Shown here piece by piece: positions 15,909-24,787 of a stretch of DNA of 62,203 nt (positions within the stretch are counted from its first letter, which is position 1; each line of letters begins with the position of its first letter). The notes beneath the pieces are model-generated. The model saw nothing but the letters and a program-made list of their open reading frames with translations. It made no database searches and was not told where the DNA came from. Position numbers and translations under genes: made by a program. Origin of the DNA: an uncultured Paracoccaceae bacterium (GTDB lineage Bacteria > Pseudomonadota > Alphaproteobacteria > Rhodobacterales > Rhodobacteraceae); the NCBI GenBank assembly GCA_947489705.1, contig CANLEQ010000022.1:1-62203 (forward strand). Reading direction: 5' to 3'.

Positions 15909-16829
15909 ATGAGTGATGTCACCACCGCCGAGGCGCATCTCGATCCTGACCTCTTGCATGGCAAGGGGCGGTCGCTCTGGGCCGATGCCCGCCGCCGGTT
16001 CCTGGGCAACAAGGCGGCCGTGGCCTCGCTCCTGATCCTCGCGCTGGTCGCGCTGTTCGCCCTGTTCGGCCAATTCCTGACCCCCTGGAGCAATGCCGAG
16101 ATCGACTGGAACCTTCTGGGCGCGATCCCGCAGGAAGGCGGCCCCGATCTCGAGACGCGTCACTATTTCGGCGTCGACGAGACCGGGCGCGACCTCTATG
16201 CCCGCGTGGTCCAGGGCACACGGATCAGCCTTGCTGTCGGGATCGTCGGGGCGCTCATCTCGGTCGTCGTCGGCACGGCCTACGGCGCCGTGGCGGGGTA
16301 TGTCGGTGGCAAGACCGACAACGCGATGATGCGCTTCGTCGACCTGATGATGTCGATCCCCTACATGTTCGTGCTGATCCTGCTGCTGGTGATCTTCTCG
16401 CGCTCGATCATCATGCTATTCGTGGGAATTGGGCTCATCTCGTGGCTCGACATGGCCAGGATCGCGCGCGGTCAGACGCTGTCGATCCGCAATACCGAAT
16501 ATGTCGAGGCGGCGCGCGCCATCGGCGTCTCCACCCCCATGATCATCCGCCGCCACATCGTCCCCAACCTGATCGGCGTCGTGATCGTCTATGCCACGCT
16601 TCTGGTGCCGCAGATGATCATCTTCGAATCGTTCATCTCGTTCCTCGGGCTCGGCGTGCAGGAGCCGGCCACCTCGTGGGGGGCGCTGATCAACCAAGGC
16701 GCCGCCAACCTGCGCAACGGAACGCCCTGGATGCTGGGGTTCCCGCTCGCCTTCTTCGTCGTCTCGCTCTTCGCGCTGTTCTTCCTCGGCGACGGGCTTC
16801 GCGACGCACTCGACCCCAAGGATCGCTGA
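15909..16829 (+). CDS. oppC: Oligopeptide ABC transporter permease OppC
   Basis: A 306-residue permease, the partner of OppB. It has the OppC N-terminal helix after a cytoplasmic segment (RFLGNKAAVASLLILALVAL), the HYFGVDETGRDLYARVVQG signature of DppC/OppC proteins and the EAA loop NTEYVEAARAIGVSTPMII. About six membrane helices are predicted by eye. The stop overlaps the oppD start (TGATG at 16827-16831), indicating coupled translation of the permease and ATPases. Confidence 0.93.
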   Translation: MSDVTTAEAHLDPDLLHGKGRSLWADARRRFLGNKAAVASLLILALVALFALFGQFLTPWSNAEIDWNLLGAIPQEGGPDLETRHYFGVDETGRDLYARVVQGTRISLAVGIVGALISVVVGTAYGAVAGYVGGKTDNAMMRFVDLMMSIPYMFVLILLLVIFSRSIIMLFVGIGLISWLDMARIARGQTLSIRNTEYVEAARAIGVSTPMIIRRHIVPNLIGVVIVYATLLVPQMIIFESFISFLGLGVQEPATSWGALINQGAANLRNGTPWMLGFPLAFFVVSLFALFFLGDGLRDALDPKDR

Positions 16830-17809
16830 TGCCGCTTCTTTCCATCGACAATCTCGGCGTCGCGTTCGAGACGCCGGACGGCGAGGTGCAGGCCGTGAAC
16901 GGCCTGAGCTTTGCCGTGGAGCCGGGAGAAACGCTCGCCATCGTCGGCGAATCCGGGTCCGGCAAGTCGCAGACGGCCTTCGCCACGATGGGGCTTCTGG
17001 CACGCAACGGACATGCGACCGGGCGCGTGACCTTCGACGGCAGGGATCTGATCGGCCTGGGCGAACGGGAGCTGAACCGGATCCGCGGCGATGCCATGTC
17101 GATGATCTTCCAGGACCCGATGACATCGTTAAACCCTTACCTCAAGATCGGCCCGCAGATGACTGAAATATTTCAGCTTCATAAAGGGGTGGGAAGGCGG
17201 CAAGCCCGTGCCGAGGCGGTGCGGATGCTCGATGCCGTGCGCATCCCCGACGCGAGGGCCCGTCTGGACCAGTATCCGCACGAATTCTCGGGCGGAATGC
17301 GTCAGCGGATCATGATCGCGATGGCGTTGCTGTGCCGACCGAAACTGCTGATCGCGGACGAGCCGACAACGGCGCTCGATGTCACCGTGCAGGCGCAGAT
17401 CCTCAAGCTATTGGCCGAGATCCGGGCCGAGTTCGGCACGGCGATGATCCTCATCACCCACGATCTCGGGATCGTCGCCGATACCTGCGACAGGACGCTG
17501 GTGATGTATGGCGGTCGCGTGATGGAGCGGGGTCCGACCGACACCCTCTTCGCGCGGCCCTCCCATCCCTATACCGTGGGCCTGATGCGCGCCGTTCCGC
17601 GGCTCGACGTGGATCAGGACGACCTTCTGACGATCCCCGGCGAGCCGCCCGACATGAGCCGCCTTCCCGGGGGCTGCCCGTTCGCGCCGCGCTGTGCCCA
17701 TATGCGCGAGGTCTGCCGCGATGTCATGCCGCCGCTCGAACCGTACGGCGCCTTGCATCGCGCCTGCCATGCGCCTCCGGCCGAAGTCGAGACGGAGGCC
17801 GTCCGATGA
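16829..17809 (+). CDS. oppD: Oligopeptide ABC transporter ATPase OppD
   Basis: A 326-residue ATPase with Walker [10 protein letters not shown] near residue 40, Q-loop [10 protein letters not shown], signature FSGGMRQR, Walker [14 protein letters not shown] and switch His in LITHDLG. The C-terminal oligopeptide-type extension has the cysteine cluster [18 protein letters not shown] typical of OppD/DppD, which may bind an iron-sulfur cluster. The start codon overlaps the oppC stop and the end overlaps the oppF start. An unusually AT-rich 14-bp palindrome (CTGAAATATTTCAG, 17163-17176) lies within the coding sequence. Confidence 0.95.
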   Translation: MPLLSIDNLGVAFETPDGEVQAVNGLSFAVEPGETLAIVGESGSGKSQTAFATMGLLARNGHATGRVTFDGRDLIGLGERELNRIRGDAMSMIFQDPMTSLNPYLKIGPQMTEIFQLHKGVGRRQARAEAVRMLDAVRIPDARARLDQYPHEFSGGMRQRIMIAMALLCRPKLLIADEPTTALDVTVQAQILKLLAEIRAEFGTAMILITHDLGIVADTCDRTLVMYGGRVMERGPTDTLFARPSHPYTVGLMRAVPRLDVDQDDLLTIPGEPPDMSRLPGGCPFAPRCAHMREVCRDVMPPLEPYGALHRACHAPPAEVETEAVR

Positions 17810-18804
17810 GCCTTTTGCAGATCCGCAATCTCGACGTCACGTTCGACGTCGCGCCGCGTCAATCCTGGCCCTGGACGCGGCCGAAGAAATTGCAGGCCGT
17901 CAAGGACATGAGCTTCGATCTTGAAGCGGGGCAGACGCTCGGCGTGGTCGGTGAATCGGGGTCCGGCAAGTCGACGCTCGCCCGCGCGATCGTGGGGACG
18001 GTGCCGGCCTCGGGCGGCCGGATCCTGTGGGACGGCGGCGATCTGGCACAGCTGACACCGCGCGAGCGTCGCCGCCACCGGCGGGACGTCCAGATGGTCT
18101 TCCAGGACCCGCTCGCCGCGCTCAACCCGCGCATGAACGTGGGCCAGATCATCTCGGAGCCGCTGCTGACCCACCATCCCGAGACGAGCAGGGCCGACGC
18201 CCGACGCCGCGCGGGCGAGATGATGGAGCGTGTCGGCCTGCTGCCCAACCTCCTGAACCGTTACCCCCACGAATTCTCGGGCGGTCAGTGCCAGCGTATC
18301 GGCATCGCCCGCGCCCTCGTTCTGAAGCCCCGGCTGTTGATCTGCGACGAGCCGGTCTCGGCACTCGACGTGTCGGTGCAGGCGCAGGTGGTGAACCTTC
18401 TCAAGCGGCTCACGCGCGAGATGGAGCTGTCGATGATCTTCATCGCGCATGACCTCAGCGTCGTGAAGCACGTCTCGGACCGCACTCTGGTCATGTATCT
18501 CGGTCGCAAGATGGAAGAGGGCGATGCCCGCACCATCGTCCGTGCGCCGCGTCATCCCTATACGCAGGCCCTCATCGCCTCGGTTCCCATACCCGATCCG
18601 GTGCGGGAACGTGCGCGCATCCGCCCGGTGATCGAGGGCGAACCGCCCTCGCCCGTGACGCCGCCTTCGGGCTGCGTCTTCCGTACCCGTTGCCCGAAGG
18701 CGCAACCCGATTGCGCCGAGCGGGTGCCCCCCATGCTCGAGCCCGAAAGATCCCATCTGGTTGCCTGTCCCTATCAGGAGGTCATCTCGCCGCTCGCCGT
18801 CTGA
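17806..18804 (+). CDS. oppF: Oligopeptide ABC transporter ATPase OppF
   Basis: A 332-residue ATPase partner of OppD. It has Walker [11 protein letters not shown]-loop FQDPLAALNPRMNVGQII, signature FSGGQCQRIGIARAL (note Cys in place of the usual Arg after GGQ), Walker B LLICDEPVSALDVSVQAQ and the switch FIAHDLSVV. The C-terminal region has the cysteine pattern GCVFRTRCPKAQPDC. It begins with an ATGA overlap with oppD and closes the operon. Confidence 0.95.
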   Translation: MSLLQIRNLDVTFDVAPRQSWPWTRPKKLQAVKDMSFDLEAGQTLGVVGESGSGKSTLARAIVGTVPASGGRILWDGGDLAQLTPRERRRHRRDVQMVFQDPLAALNPRMNVGQIISEPLLTHHPETSRADARRRAGEMMERVGLLPNLLNRYPHEFSGGQCQRIGIARALVLKPRLLICDEPVSALDVSVQAQVVNLLKRLTREMELSMIFIAHDLSVVKHVSDRTLVMYLGRKMEEGDARTIVRAPRHPYTQALIASVPIPDPVRERARIRPVIEGEPPSPVTPPSGCVFRTRCPKAQPDCAERVPPMLEPERSHLVACPYQEVISPLAV

Positions 18805-18870
18805 GGCATGCATCGCGGCAGCGGCGCCCCGCGGGGCTCTTCACCGCTCCGCCGGCGTCCCAGACCGGGA

Positions 18871-20364
18871 CTACCTGTGGCCGGTCCATCCCCGGTCGTC
18901 GGTGAATGCGCGTGCGGGCGAGATCTCGACCGGATCATAGGCGTCGGTGCCGTCATCCAGATCGGCGAGAGGAAGGCGAGAGGCCGCGAGGACGATGTTG
19001 GTGCGGCCCGTCGAATTGAGCGCGCCCCGCTCCGCCAGCACATGGGGATAAAGATCGCTGAGGATCGCATGGACCCCACGGGCGAGCGGCCCGTCTGGTG
19101 TGTCGATGAGGTTGACGTAAACCGGCCCGTCGACGATCGCGCGCAGGCGGTCGAATGTTTCGCGCGTGACCAGATGCGCCGGGACCGAGTTCGAGGAGAA
19201 GGCGTCCATCACGGCGGCGTCGAAGCGCCGCTCGGTCTCGTTCAGATAGACCCGTCCGTCGGCGTGAACGATGCCGAGACGTGCCTCGGGATCCTCGTCG
19301 CCGCGCCCTGCCACGTGGCCCGTCTTCGTGATCATCGCTCCGGCCGCCGGCATGTGCTGTCGTACCACCCGCGTGATCAGCGGGTCGATCTCGACGGCGA
19401 CCGCCCGCGCGTCGGGCCGTGTCGCGAGAAGCCTGGTCGGCAAGGTATAGCCGCCCCCGCCGATGAAGAGCACCGACGCATCCGGGCTGAGATCACGCTC
19501 CAAGCGCGCCCAGATCCACCGCGTGTAGGACAGGACGAGCTCAGGATCCTCGCGCGCCGCCTCGCCATCGCCGCCGATCCCCTCGGCGGCCTGCGAGATG
19601 CCGTCGGCATAGAGACGGACCTCGGCGCCCCGCCGGGCGACATGAAGGCATGAGAGGCCCGATTCATACTCGCAGATCCGGCCGCCCGCGAGGCCCGCAA
19701 AGACGATGAAGGCGGCGGCGCCGATCACGACACCGGAACGCGGCTCGTCCCCCTGGCCGGCCGTTTTCCCCCGCATGCCGCCGCCGGGTGTTCCACCCCT
19801 CACCAGCGGCACGCAGGCAAGCGCCGCGACACCGCAGGCCGTGAAGGTCAACGCCGAACCTGCGAGCGGAAGGGCGACGAACCCAGCCAGGATCGCGCCC
19901 AGGATCGCCCCCGACGATCCGGCCGCCAGGACGAGCCCTAGCGACGAGCCCTCGCGACCGGGCCGGGCGTCGATCGCGGCCTTGGCCAGGAACGGAGACG
20001 GCAGACTGACCAGCACCGATGCCGGAAAGAACGCCACGACGACGCCGAGCAGCATTCCTGCCGTCCCCCGCGCGCCTGTCGCGTAAACCAGGCCAAGCGC
20101 GGTCGGGGAAAGCGCCATCAGCACCGCCGTTGCCACAAGGGCCATGCGGACATTGCCGGCCGCCACGCGGCGCGACCGCTCGGCGACCAGCCCCCCGAGC
20201 GCGTTGCCGAGAGAAAAGCCCGCGAGAACGGTCGCGATGACGGCGGTCCAGGTCAGCAGGGAGGTGCCGAAGAACGGGGCCAGAACTCGGCCCGCGGCGA
20301 TCTCGTATGTCAGGCCCACGGCCGAAAGGACGAAGATCAGGCCGATGGTGATCGAGAACCGCAT
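18871..20364 (-). CDS. Membrane-anchored spermidine-synthase-like protein
   Basis: A 497-residue fusion. Residues about 1-215 hold six or seven hydrophobic helices (starting MRFSITIGLIFVLSAVGLTY), and the rest is an SpeE-like Rossmann methyltransferase-fold domain with VLFIGGGGYTLPTRLL followed by AVAVEIDPLITRVV. The region where aminopropyltransferases carry their catalytic Asp (DSSDP-like) reads DAFSSNSVPAHLVT, so spermidine synthesis is doubtful and the ligand is unknown. AAGGAG precedes the ATG at 20364; a longer in-frame extension upstream lacks homology. It is a single gene, convergent with oppF and divergent from the LOV kinase. Confidence 0.8.
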   Translation of the reverse strand: MRFSITIGLIFVLSAVGLTYEIAAGRVLAPFFGTSLLTWTAVIATVLAGFSLGNALGGLVAERSRRVAAGNVRMALVATAVLMALSPTALGLVYATGARGTAGMLLGVVVAFFPASVLVSLPSPFLAKAAIDARPGREGSSLGLVLAAGSSGAILGAILAGFVALPLAGSALTFTACGVAALACVPLVRGGTPGGGMRGKTAGQGDEPRSGVVIGAAAFIVFAGLAGGRICEYESGLSCLHVARRGAEVRLYADGISQAAEGIGGDGEAAREDPELVLSYTRWIWARLERDLSPDASVLFIGGGGYTLPTRLLATRPDARAVAVEIDPLITRVVRQHMPAAGAMITKTGHVAGRGDEDPEARLGIVHADGRVYLNETERRFDAAVMDAFSSNSVPAHLVTRETFDRLRAIVDGPVYVNLIDTPDGPLARGVHAILSDLYPHVLAERGALNSTGRTNIVLAASRLPLADLDDGTDAYDPVEISPARAFTDDRGWTGHR

Positions 20365-20680
20365 GCGAGCTCCTTGTCGCTCTAACCGGCGAAACCGGGC
20401 TCGCCTTCGCGGAAACTGGCGCATGCGGGGCACAGAGGAAAGCCTCGATCGGGCCAATCGCATGAGCGCGCGCATCGTGCACGCCAATACGAGCAACAGG
20501 CGCGAGGGTGGGTTATAATGAGTATCCGAGCGAGGGATACCGCATGGATCGGGACAGTCCGAAGGCGTCATTCCGTATGGCCCCCGGCATTCCGTATCCG
20601 GTCGGTAAATACCGGCGTGCGCAACTTTAGGTTGCTTTACGTTCCTCGCGTGGTTAACGACTCCACATTTGCACTCGTCG
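20365..20680. other. Divergent intergenic region before the LOV histidine kinase
   Basis: About 315 bases between divergent genes. AT content rises from 20600 to 20680. Small dyads are visible (GGTAAATACC near 20604, and GCAAC/GTTGC around 20620-20635), but no site I can assign to a regulator. No gene is seen. Confidence 0.5.
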
Positions 20681-21772
20681 ATGTCCGGTTCGCCCATGAA
20701 AAAGAATTCTCCAGCCGCCGAAAGCTGGTCCAAACGATCCGAGGCGTCGTATGCCGACGTGCGGCACAATATTGGCGGGTACAACGTTCAGGAGTTTCGG
20801 GACGAATCCGCGACGTTGTTCAGCAAGGCGATGGCGCAGACGCGCATGGCCGTCATCCTGGCCGATGCACATCTCCCCGACATGCCCATCGTGTTTGCCA
20901 ACAAGGCATTCAGCGAGTTGACGGGCTATTCCCCAGAAGAGATCCTCGGGCGGAATTGCCGTTTCCTGCAAGGTCCGCAGACCGACCCGGCCGCAGTGGC
21001 GCGCATGCGGACGGCGTTGCAAGACGAAGACGTGATCGTGCTCGAGATCCTGAACTACCGTAAGAGCGGAGAGTCGTTCTGGAATGCGCTGCATCTCGGC
21101 CCCCTCTACGACGAACAGGGCAATCTTCAATATTATTTCGGGTCGCAGTGGGATGTCAGCAACGTCCACGCCGCCCGCGAGAACGAGGAACACGCCAAGA
21201 TCCTCGCACGGGAATTGTCGCACCGGGTCAAGAACATGTTCTCGATCGTCAGTTCCGTGGTCAGCATGACCGCGGAGCGACACGATGCGCACGCCGTGGC
21301 CGAAGATATCAACGACCGGATCTTTGCGCTCGGCCGTGCCTACGAGATCACGCTCAAGGAATCCTCGCGACAGGAGGTGCGGTTGCAGCCTCTGGTTGAA
21401 TCCGTGCTCGAACCCTATTCTTCGGCACAGGAGCACTCTCTGGAGATCGGCGGCCCGAACCTGAAGATCCCGGTCACCCAATCCGCGACGATAGGCTTGA
21501 TCCTGCATGAACTGGCCACCAACGCGGTGAAGTACGGGGCCTTCCGGACGAACCGGGGAACGATATCGGTGGATTGGTCCGTGACCGAGGAGGACGACGA
21601 GCGCATTCTGGAATTGACGTGGCGAGAGCAGGCCTCGACCCCCGATACGCCTCCGGACCATGACGGAAGCGGAACCGGGATCATCCAGAGTATTCTTGAC
21701 GCGAGCGACGGGGAAATCACGCGGGAGTGGCAGGCCGGAGGCTTGCGGGCATCCATTAGATTGCCGTTATGA
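20681..21772 (+). CDS. LOV-domain HWE-family sensor histidine kinase (blue-light receptor)
   Basis: A 363-residue soluble kinase. Residues about 50-165 are a LOV domain with the flavin-binding GRNCRFLQ motif (Cys93 forms the photo-adduct), NYRKSGESFWN and the glutamine of YFGSQWDVS. The kinase part has the phospho-acceptor His181 in ELSHRVKNMFSIV, the N-box HELATNAVKYGAF (276-288) and the W-x-E of TWREQ (314-317), so it is HWE type. Light-induced flavin-cysteine bonding should alter autophosphorylation. The start is uncertain: 20681 and 20696 are both possible and neither has a good ribosome site. Its stop overlaps the first response regulator (ATGA). Brucella LOV-HK has the same LOV-HWE combination. 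Confidence 0.93.
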   Translation: MSGSPMKKNSPAAESWSKRSEASYADVRHNIGGYNVQEFRDESATLFSKAMAQTRMAVILADAHLPDMPIVFANKAFSELTGYSPEEILGRNCRFLQGPQTDPAAVARMRTALQDEDVIVLEILNYRKSGESFWNALHLGPLYDEQGNLQYYFGSQWDVSNVHAARENEEHAKILARELSHRVKNMFSIVSSVVSMTAERHDAHAVAEDINDRIFALGRAYEITLKESSRQEVRLQPLVESVLEPYSSAQEHSLEIGGPNLKIPVTQSATIGLILHELATNAVKYGAFRTNRGTISVDWSVTEEDDERILELTWREQASTPDTPPDHDGSGTGIIQSILDASDGEITREWQAGGLRASIRLPL

Positions 21773-22188
21773 CGGAATCCGGTTCGATGAGCGATTTGTG
21801 CCATGTCACCGAGAAGCATGCCGTCAGGGGACTGAGAGGCTCGCTCGTGCTCGTCATGGAGGACGAGCCCCTGATCCTCATGGATATCGTCAGGACGCTG
21901 AAAGGCGCCGGGGCTTACGTGTTGCGCGCCCGGACCATTCGCAAGGCGCATGCCCTTCTGGCCGAACGGAAAATCGACGTCGCGATCATCGACGTGAATA
22001 TGGGGCACAACAGTACGTGTCTCAGCGTTGCCGAGGATCTCCGCACCCGGCGCATTCCCTTCTGTCTCTATTCCGGCGATCTGAACGAGGCGGGAGAGTT
22101 CATCTCCCGACTGCGCGCGCCCCTGATCCGCAAGCCGGCAAGCAAACGCGCCATCGTCGATGCGGTTGCAAGGTTGTTCCAACGCTGA
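21769..22188 (+). CDS. Receiver-only response regulator
   Basis: A 139-residue single REC domain. The acidic pocket is EDEP (31-34), the phospho-acceptor is Asp75 in VAIIDVNMG, and the switch lysine lies in APLIRKPAS. No output domain follows, so it passes phosphate on or acts by protein contact, as in HWE-kinase phosphorelays. The ATG overlaps the LOV kinase stop, making it the most likely partner. A shorter start at 21787 is possible and would remove six non-conserved residues. Confidence 0.9.
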   Translation: MTESGSMSDLCHVTEKHAVRGLRGSLVLVMEDEPLILMDIVRTLKGAGAYVLRARTIRKAHALLAERKIDVAIIDVNMGHNSTCLSVAEDLRTRRIPFCLYSGDLNEAGEFISRLRAPLIRKPASKRAIVDAVARLFQR

Positions 22189-22270
22189 CCCCAGCGTCCG
22201 GTGTGTTTGCAGTGCGTTAGCCTCGGGAAAGGACCGTGGGCTGCAAAGCCACAATCATCACGGTTCCTTC

Positions 22271-22693
22271 ATGCCTCCATCGCCCCCCATCAAGGTCTTC
22301 GTCGTCGAGGACGAGCCGATTATCCAGAACCTGCTGAGCAGCCAGCTCAAGTTGATCGGTGCCGAAGTCGTCGGCACGGCAAGATCGATGAAGAAGGCGG
22401 TGGAACTGGCCAAGACCATCGAAAGCGACATCGCGATCCTGGATGTCTTTCTCGGCATCGACTACAGCTTTCCCGTCGCCGAGATCCTCGATCAGCGCGG
22501 GATCCCATATATCTACGCGACGGGGCATCCGCTCCAGCTCGACCTCAACGGACGTGAACGCGCGCCGTCCGTCGAAAAGCCTTTTCGAAGCGAAGATCTG
22601 AAGGCAGCGATGGATCGCAGCTTCAGGCTCCGCAAGGAACGCCCGTTCACACCCCCCGGAATGCTCCGGCGCCTTTGGCGCAGACTGACATAG
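22271..22693 (+). CDS. Second receiver-only response regulator with basic tail
   Basis: A 140-residue REC domain starting at ATG 22271: acidic pocket VEDEP (12-16), phospho-acceptor Asp58 in AILDVFLG, Thr in YATGHP and the switch lysine in SVEKPF. After the domain is a short basic tail rich in Arg/Lys and Leu/Pro (RLRKERPFTPPGMLRRLWRR, about 116-135), which could be a docking or membrane-association element. It follows the first regulator by 82 bases on the same strand. Two receivers beside one HWE kinase suggest competition or a phosphate-sink arrangement. Confidence 0.88.
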   Translation: MPPSPPIKVFVVEDEPIIQNLLSSQLKLIGAEVVGTARSMKKAVELAKTIESDIAILDVFLGIDYSFPVAEILDQRGIPYIYATGHPLQLDLNGRERAPSVEKPFRSEDLKAAMDRSFRLRKERPFTPPGMLRRLWRRLT

Positions 22694-22772
22694 ACGCATG
22701 CGAGCGGGATCGACGCCCGGAATATCGGCTGCATTCATCGTCCCGTTTGACACGACAAACCGGCTGCTTTCG

Positions 22773-23444
22773 TCAGAATGCCTTCCAGACGCCGAGCTTG
22801 AGCGCATTGGCGCCGTTGGTCAGCTTGAAGGTCGCGCCGATCTCCACGAACCAGTCACGCTCCAGCGCGCGGACATAGGCCGGCGCGAGCGTGGCGGACC
22901 AGTCGTCGTCGGACGGTTTGGAGGTCTGGATCTGCAAGATGGAGAGTGAGCCGTTCTCGTGGTTCACGCCGAACGTCGCATCCAGCTTTCCCAGACGGGA
23001 GCCATCCCCCCTGAACGCGTAATTCGCCTCGATGCCCGTCCAGCCCGACCGAGCGCCGATCTGCCAACCGCGACCCCAGCTCGCACCGGGACGAAGGACG
23101 CCATATCTCTCTCCGTCGATATCGACGGCTCCGAACCCGAGCTCGACGGCAACTGCGTCCGGCACCTGCAACTCCACGAGGGAGCGGCTGAGAAAGACGA
23201 TCGCTGACCGGTCCCGTGAGGTGGGATTGTACCCCGCGTCGAGCCCCAGGCTCAGCGCCTCGCTCACGCCGTATTCGAAGAACAGCGAGCTGTAATCCTG
23301 ATCCTCGGTCTCGTTGAGCTGCAACTGGTGAGAAAGCGACACGAAGCCGTTGCCTTCACCTCGTGGCCACGCCGCCGCAGTCGCGGTTTGTGGCGCCGCA
23401 AGGAGCGCGGCCGCGAGCCCCGGAACGAGGCACCATTTGCGCAT
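22773..23444 (-). CDS. Outer-membrane beta-barrel-like protein
   Basis: A 223-residue protein with a signal peptide (MRKWCLVPGLAAALLAAPQT, cleavage near TATAAA). The mature part alternates polar and aromatic residues in short strands (GFVSLSHQLQLNETEDQDYS, LSLGLDAGYNPTS, WSATLAPAYVRALERDWFVE) and ends in KLGVWKAF with a C-terminal phenylalanine, the usual barrel-assembly signal. I do not recognise a specific family. AGGAG precedes the ATG at 23444. It is convergent with the response regulator and divergent from the TRAP operon. Confidence 0.65.
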   Translation of the reverse strand: MRKWCLVPGLAAALLAAPQTATAAAWPRGEGNGFVSLSHQLQLNETEDQDYSSLFFEYGVSEALSLGLDAGYNPTSRDRSAIVFLSRSLVELQVPDAVAVELGFGAVDIDGERYGVLRPGASWGRGWQIGARSGWTGIEANYAFRGDGSRLGKLDATFGVNHENGSLSILQIQTSKPSDDDWSATLAPAYVRALERDWFVEIGATFKLTNGANALKLGVWKAF

Positions 23445-23644
23445 CGCGATACTCCTGTCCGTCGTGAACATCATCGCGGATCGGATCCGCGATGACAATG
23501 TGCCGTACCGGCCGCACGGACCTTCGGCGCAAGGTGAATGACCGCCCCGCCTCGGCAGGTTCGGAAACCGTTCTCCGGCCGCAAGCACCGCCTGTACCAT
23601 CTACGGCGCAAAATTAGGCGCACGAAGCCACCTGAATACATTTC

Positions 23645-23674
23645 TTGCGCGAAAGTGAAACGTGGTGTCATAAT
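23645..23674 (+). promoter_or_regulatory. Possible sigma-70 promoter of the dctPQM operon
   Basis: TTGCGC (23645-23650) and CATAAT (23669-23674) are separated by 18 bases, in a locally AT-richer stretch 63 bases before the dctP ATG. This is a match by eye only. Confidence 0.35.
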
Positions 23675-23736
23675 CGTCACCATAAGAAGACCGGAGCATC
23701 GATCGCGACCGGCCTTCGCTCAGGGAGGAATGGAAC

Positions 23737-24717
23737 ATGAAGAGAATAGTCAAGCTCGCCATGGGGGTCGGTATCGCCGCGTTGACGGCCGGCGCATCCC
23801 ACGCGGTCGAACTGGTGGGGGCGGTCCAGTTCGACGAGGATCACGCATTCACGCGCGCCCTGCGCGAGTTCGAGCGGGTAGCGGGCGAATGTTCGGGCGG
23901 ATCGCTGACCTTCGATCTGCACCTCAATTCCGAGCTCGGGCTCGAAAAGGATTATTTCGAGAACATGAGCCAGGGCATCGCCGTGGATTACGGCATCGTC
24001 AGCCCCTCGCACATGTCGACCTTCTCGCAGAAGGCGCCGCTCATGGACATGCCGTTCCTGTTCCGCGACCTCGATCACTGGAACGCGGTGATGGAGCAGG
24101 ACGCGCTCGCGCCGCTTGCCCAGGACGTGCTGGAACAGGCCAACGTGCGGCTCATCGGCTATGCCGGCGGCGGCACGCGGAACCTCATCGTCAACCATCC
24201 CGTGACCAACATGGAAGAGTTGACCGGCCTGCCGATGCGGGTGATGGGCGCGCCGATCCAGACGCAGATCTTCGAGGCGATCCAGGCGGCCCCGTCCGTC
24301 ATCGCCTATGACGAGGTCTACAACGCCATCCAGACCGGCGTGATCGACGCGGCCGAGAACGAGGCGGCGGGCATCGAGCAGATGAAGTTCTACGAGGTCG
24401 GGCCTGACATCTCGCTGACCAGGCACGCGATCACCGTGCGCCCCATCGCGTTCTCCAACGCGACCTTCGAACGCCTGACCCCGGAGGAGCAGGACTGCGT
24501 GCTCGAGGCCGGCAAGGCCGGCGGTGCGCTCGGCCGCGAGGTCGAGAGCAGCCAGGACAGCGAGAAACTCGCCGCGATGGAAGAGGCCGGCCTGCTGACC
24601 ACCCACGAATTCACCGAGCGCGACAAGCTGCTGGAGCTCGCTGCGCCGGTCAAGGAGGACTACGCCGAACAGCTCGGCGCGACCGACGTGCTCCGCGCGA
24701 TCGAAGCGGTGGAATGA
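23737..24717 (+). CDS. dctP: TRAP transporter periplasmic binding protein (DctP family)
   Basis: A 326-residue DctP-type receptor with a signal peptide (MKRIVKLAMGVGIAALTAGA). Family features are the early FDEDHAFTRALREFERVAGE, the carboxylate-binding arginine in LTGLPMRVMGAP, and YDEVYNAIQTGVIDAAENEA (the EVYTALQTGVVDG-type motif). It binds an organic acid for the DctQM permease. A strong GGGAGGAATGGAAC site precedes the ATG. It is the first gene of a three-gene operon. The substrate is not deducible. Confidence 0.93.
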   Translation: MKRIVKLAMGVGIAALTAGASHAVELVGAVQFDEDHAFTRALREFERVAGECSGGSLTFDLHLNSELGLEKDYFENMSQGIAVDYGIVSPSHMSTFSQKAPLMDMPFLFRDLDHWNAVMEQDALAPLAQDVLEQANVRLIGYAGGGTRNLIVNHPVTNMEELTGLPMRVMGAPIQTQIFEAIQAAPSVIAYDEVYNAIQTGVIDAAENEAAGIEQMKFYEVGPDISLTRHAITVRPIAFSNATFERLTPEEQDCVLEAGKAGGALGREVESSQDSEKLAAMEEAGLLTTHEFTERDKLLELAAPVKEDYAEQLGATDVLRAIEAVE

Positions 24718-24787
24718 TCCTCCCGGCATCCGGGGCGCCGCGGCGTCCCGGATCCTGCCAGCCCCCACATCCCCATCGCGAGGCGTC

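Noticed and set aside
18871-20364. Polyamine biosynthesis gene speE
   Set aside because: The aminopropyltransferase catalytic motif is not conserved and no speD/speA neighbour is present.
20620-20650. A GCAAC...CGTT pair upstream of the LOV kinase resembling a general-stress (EcfG) promoter
   Set aside because: The spacing is 14 bases, not the 16-17 expected, and the first element is GCAAC, not GGAAC.
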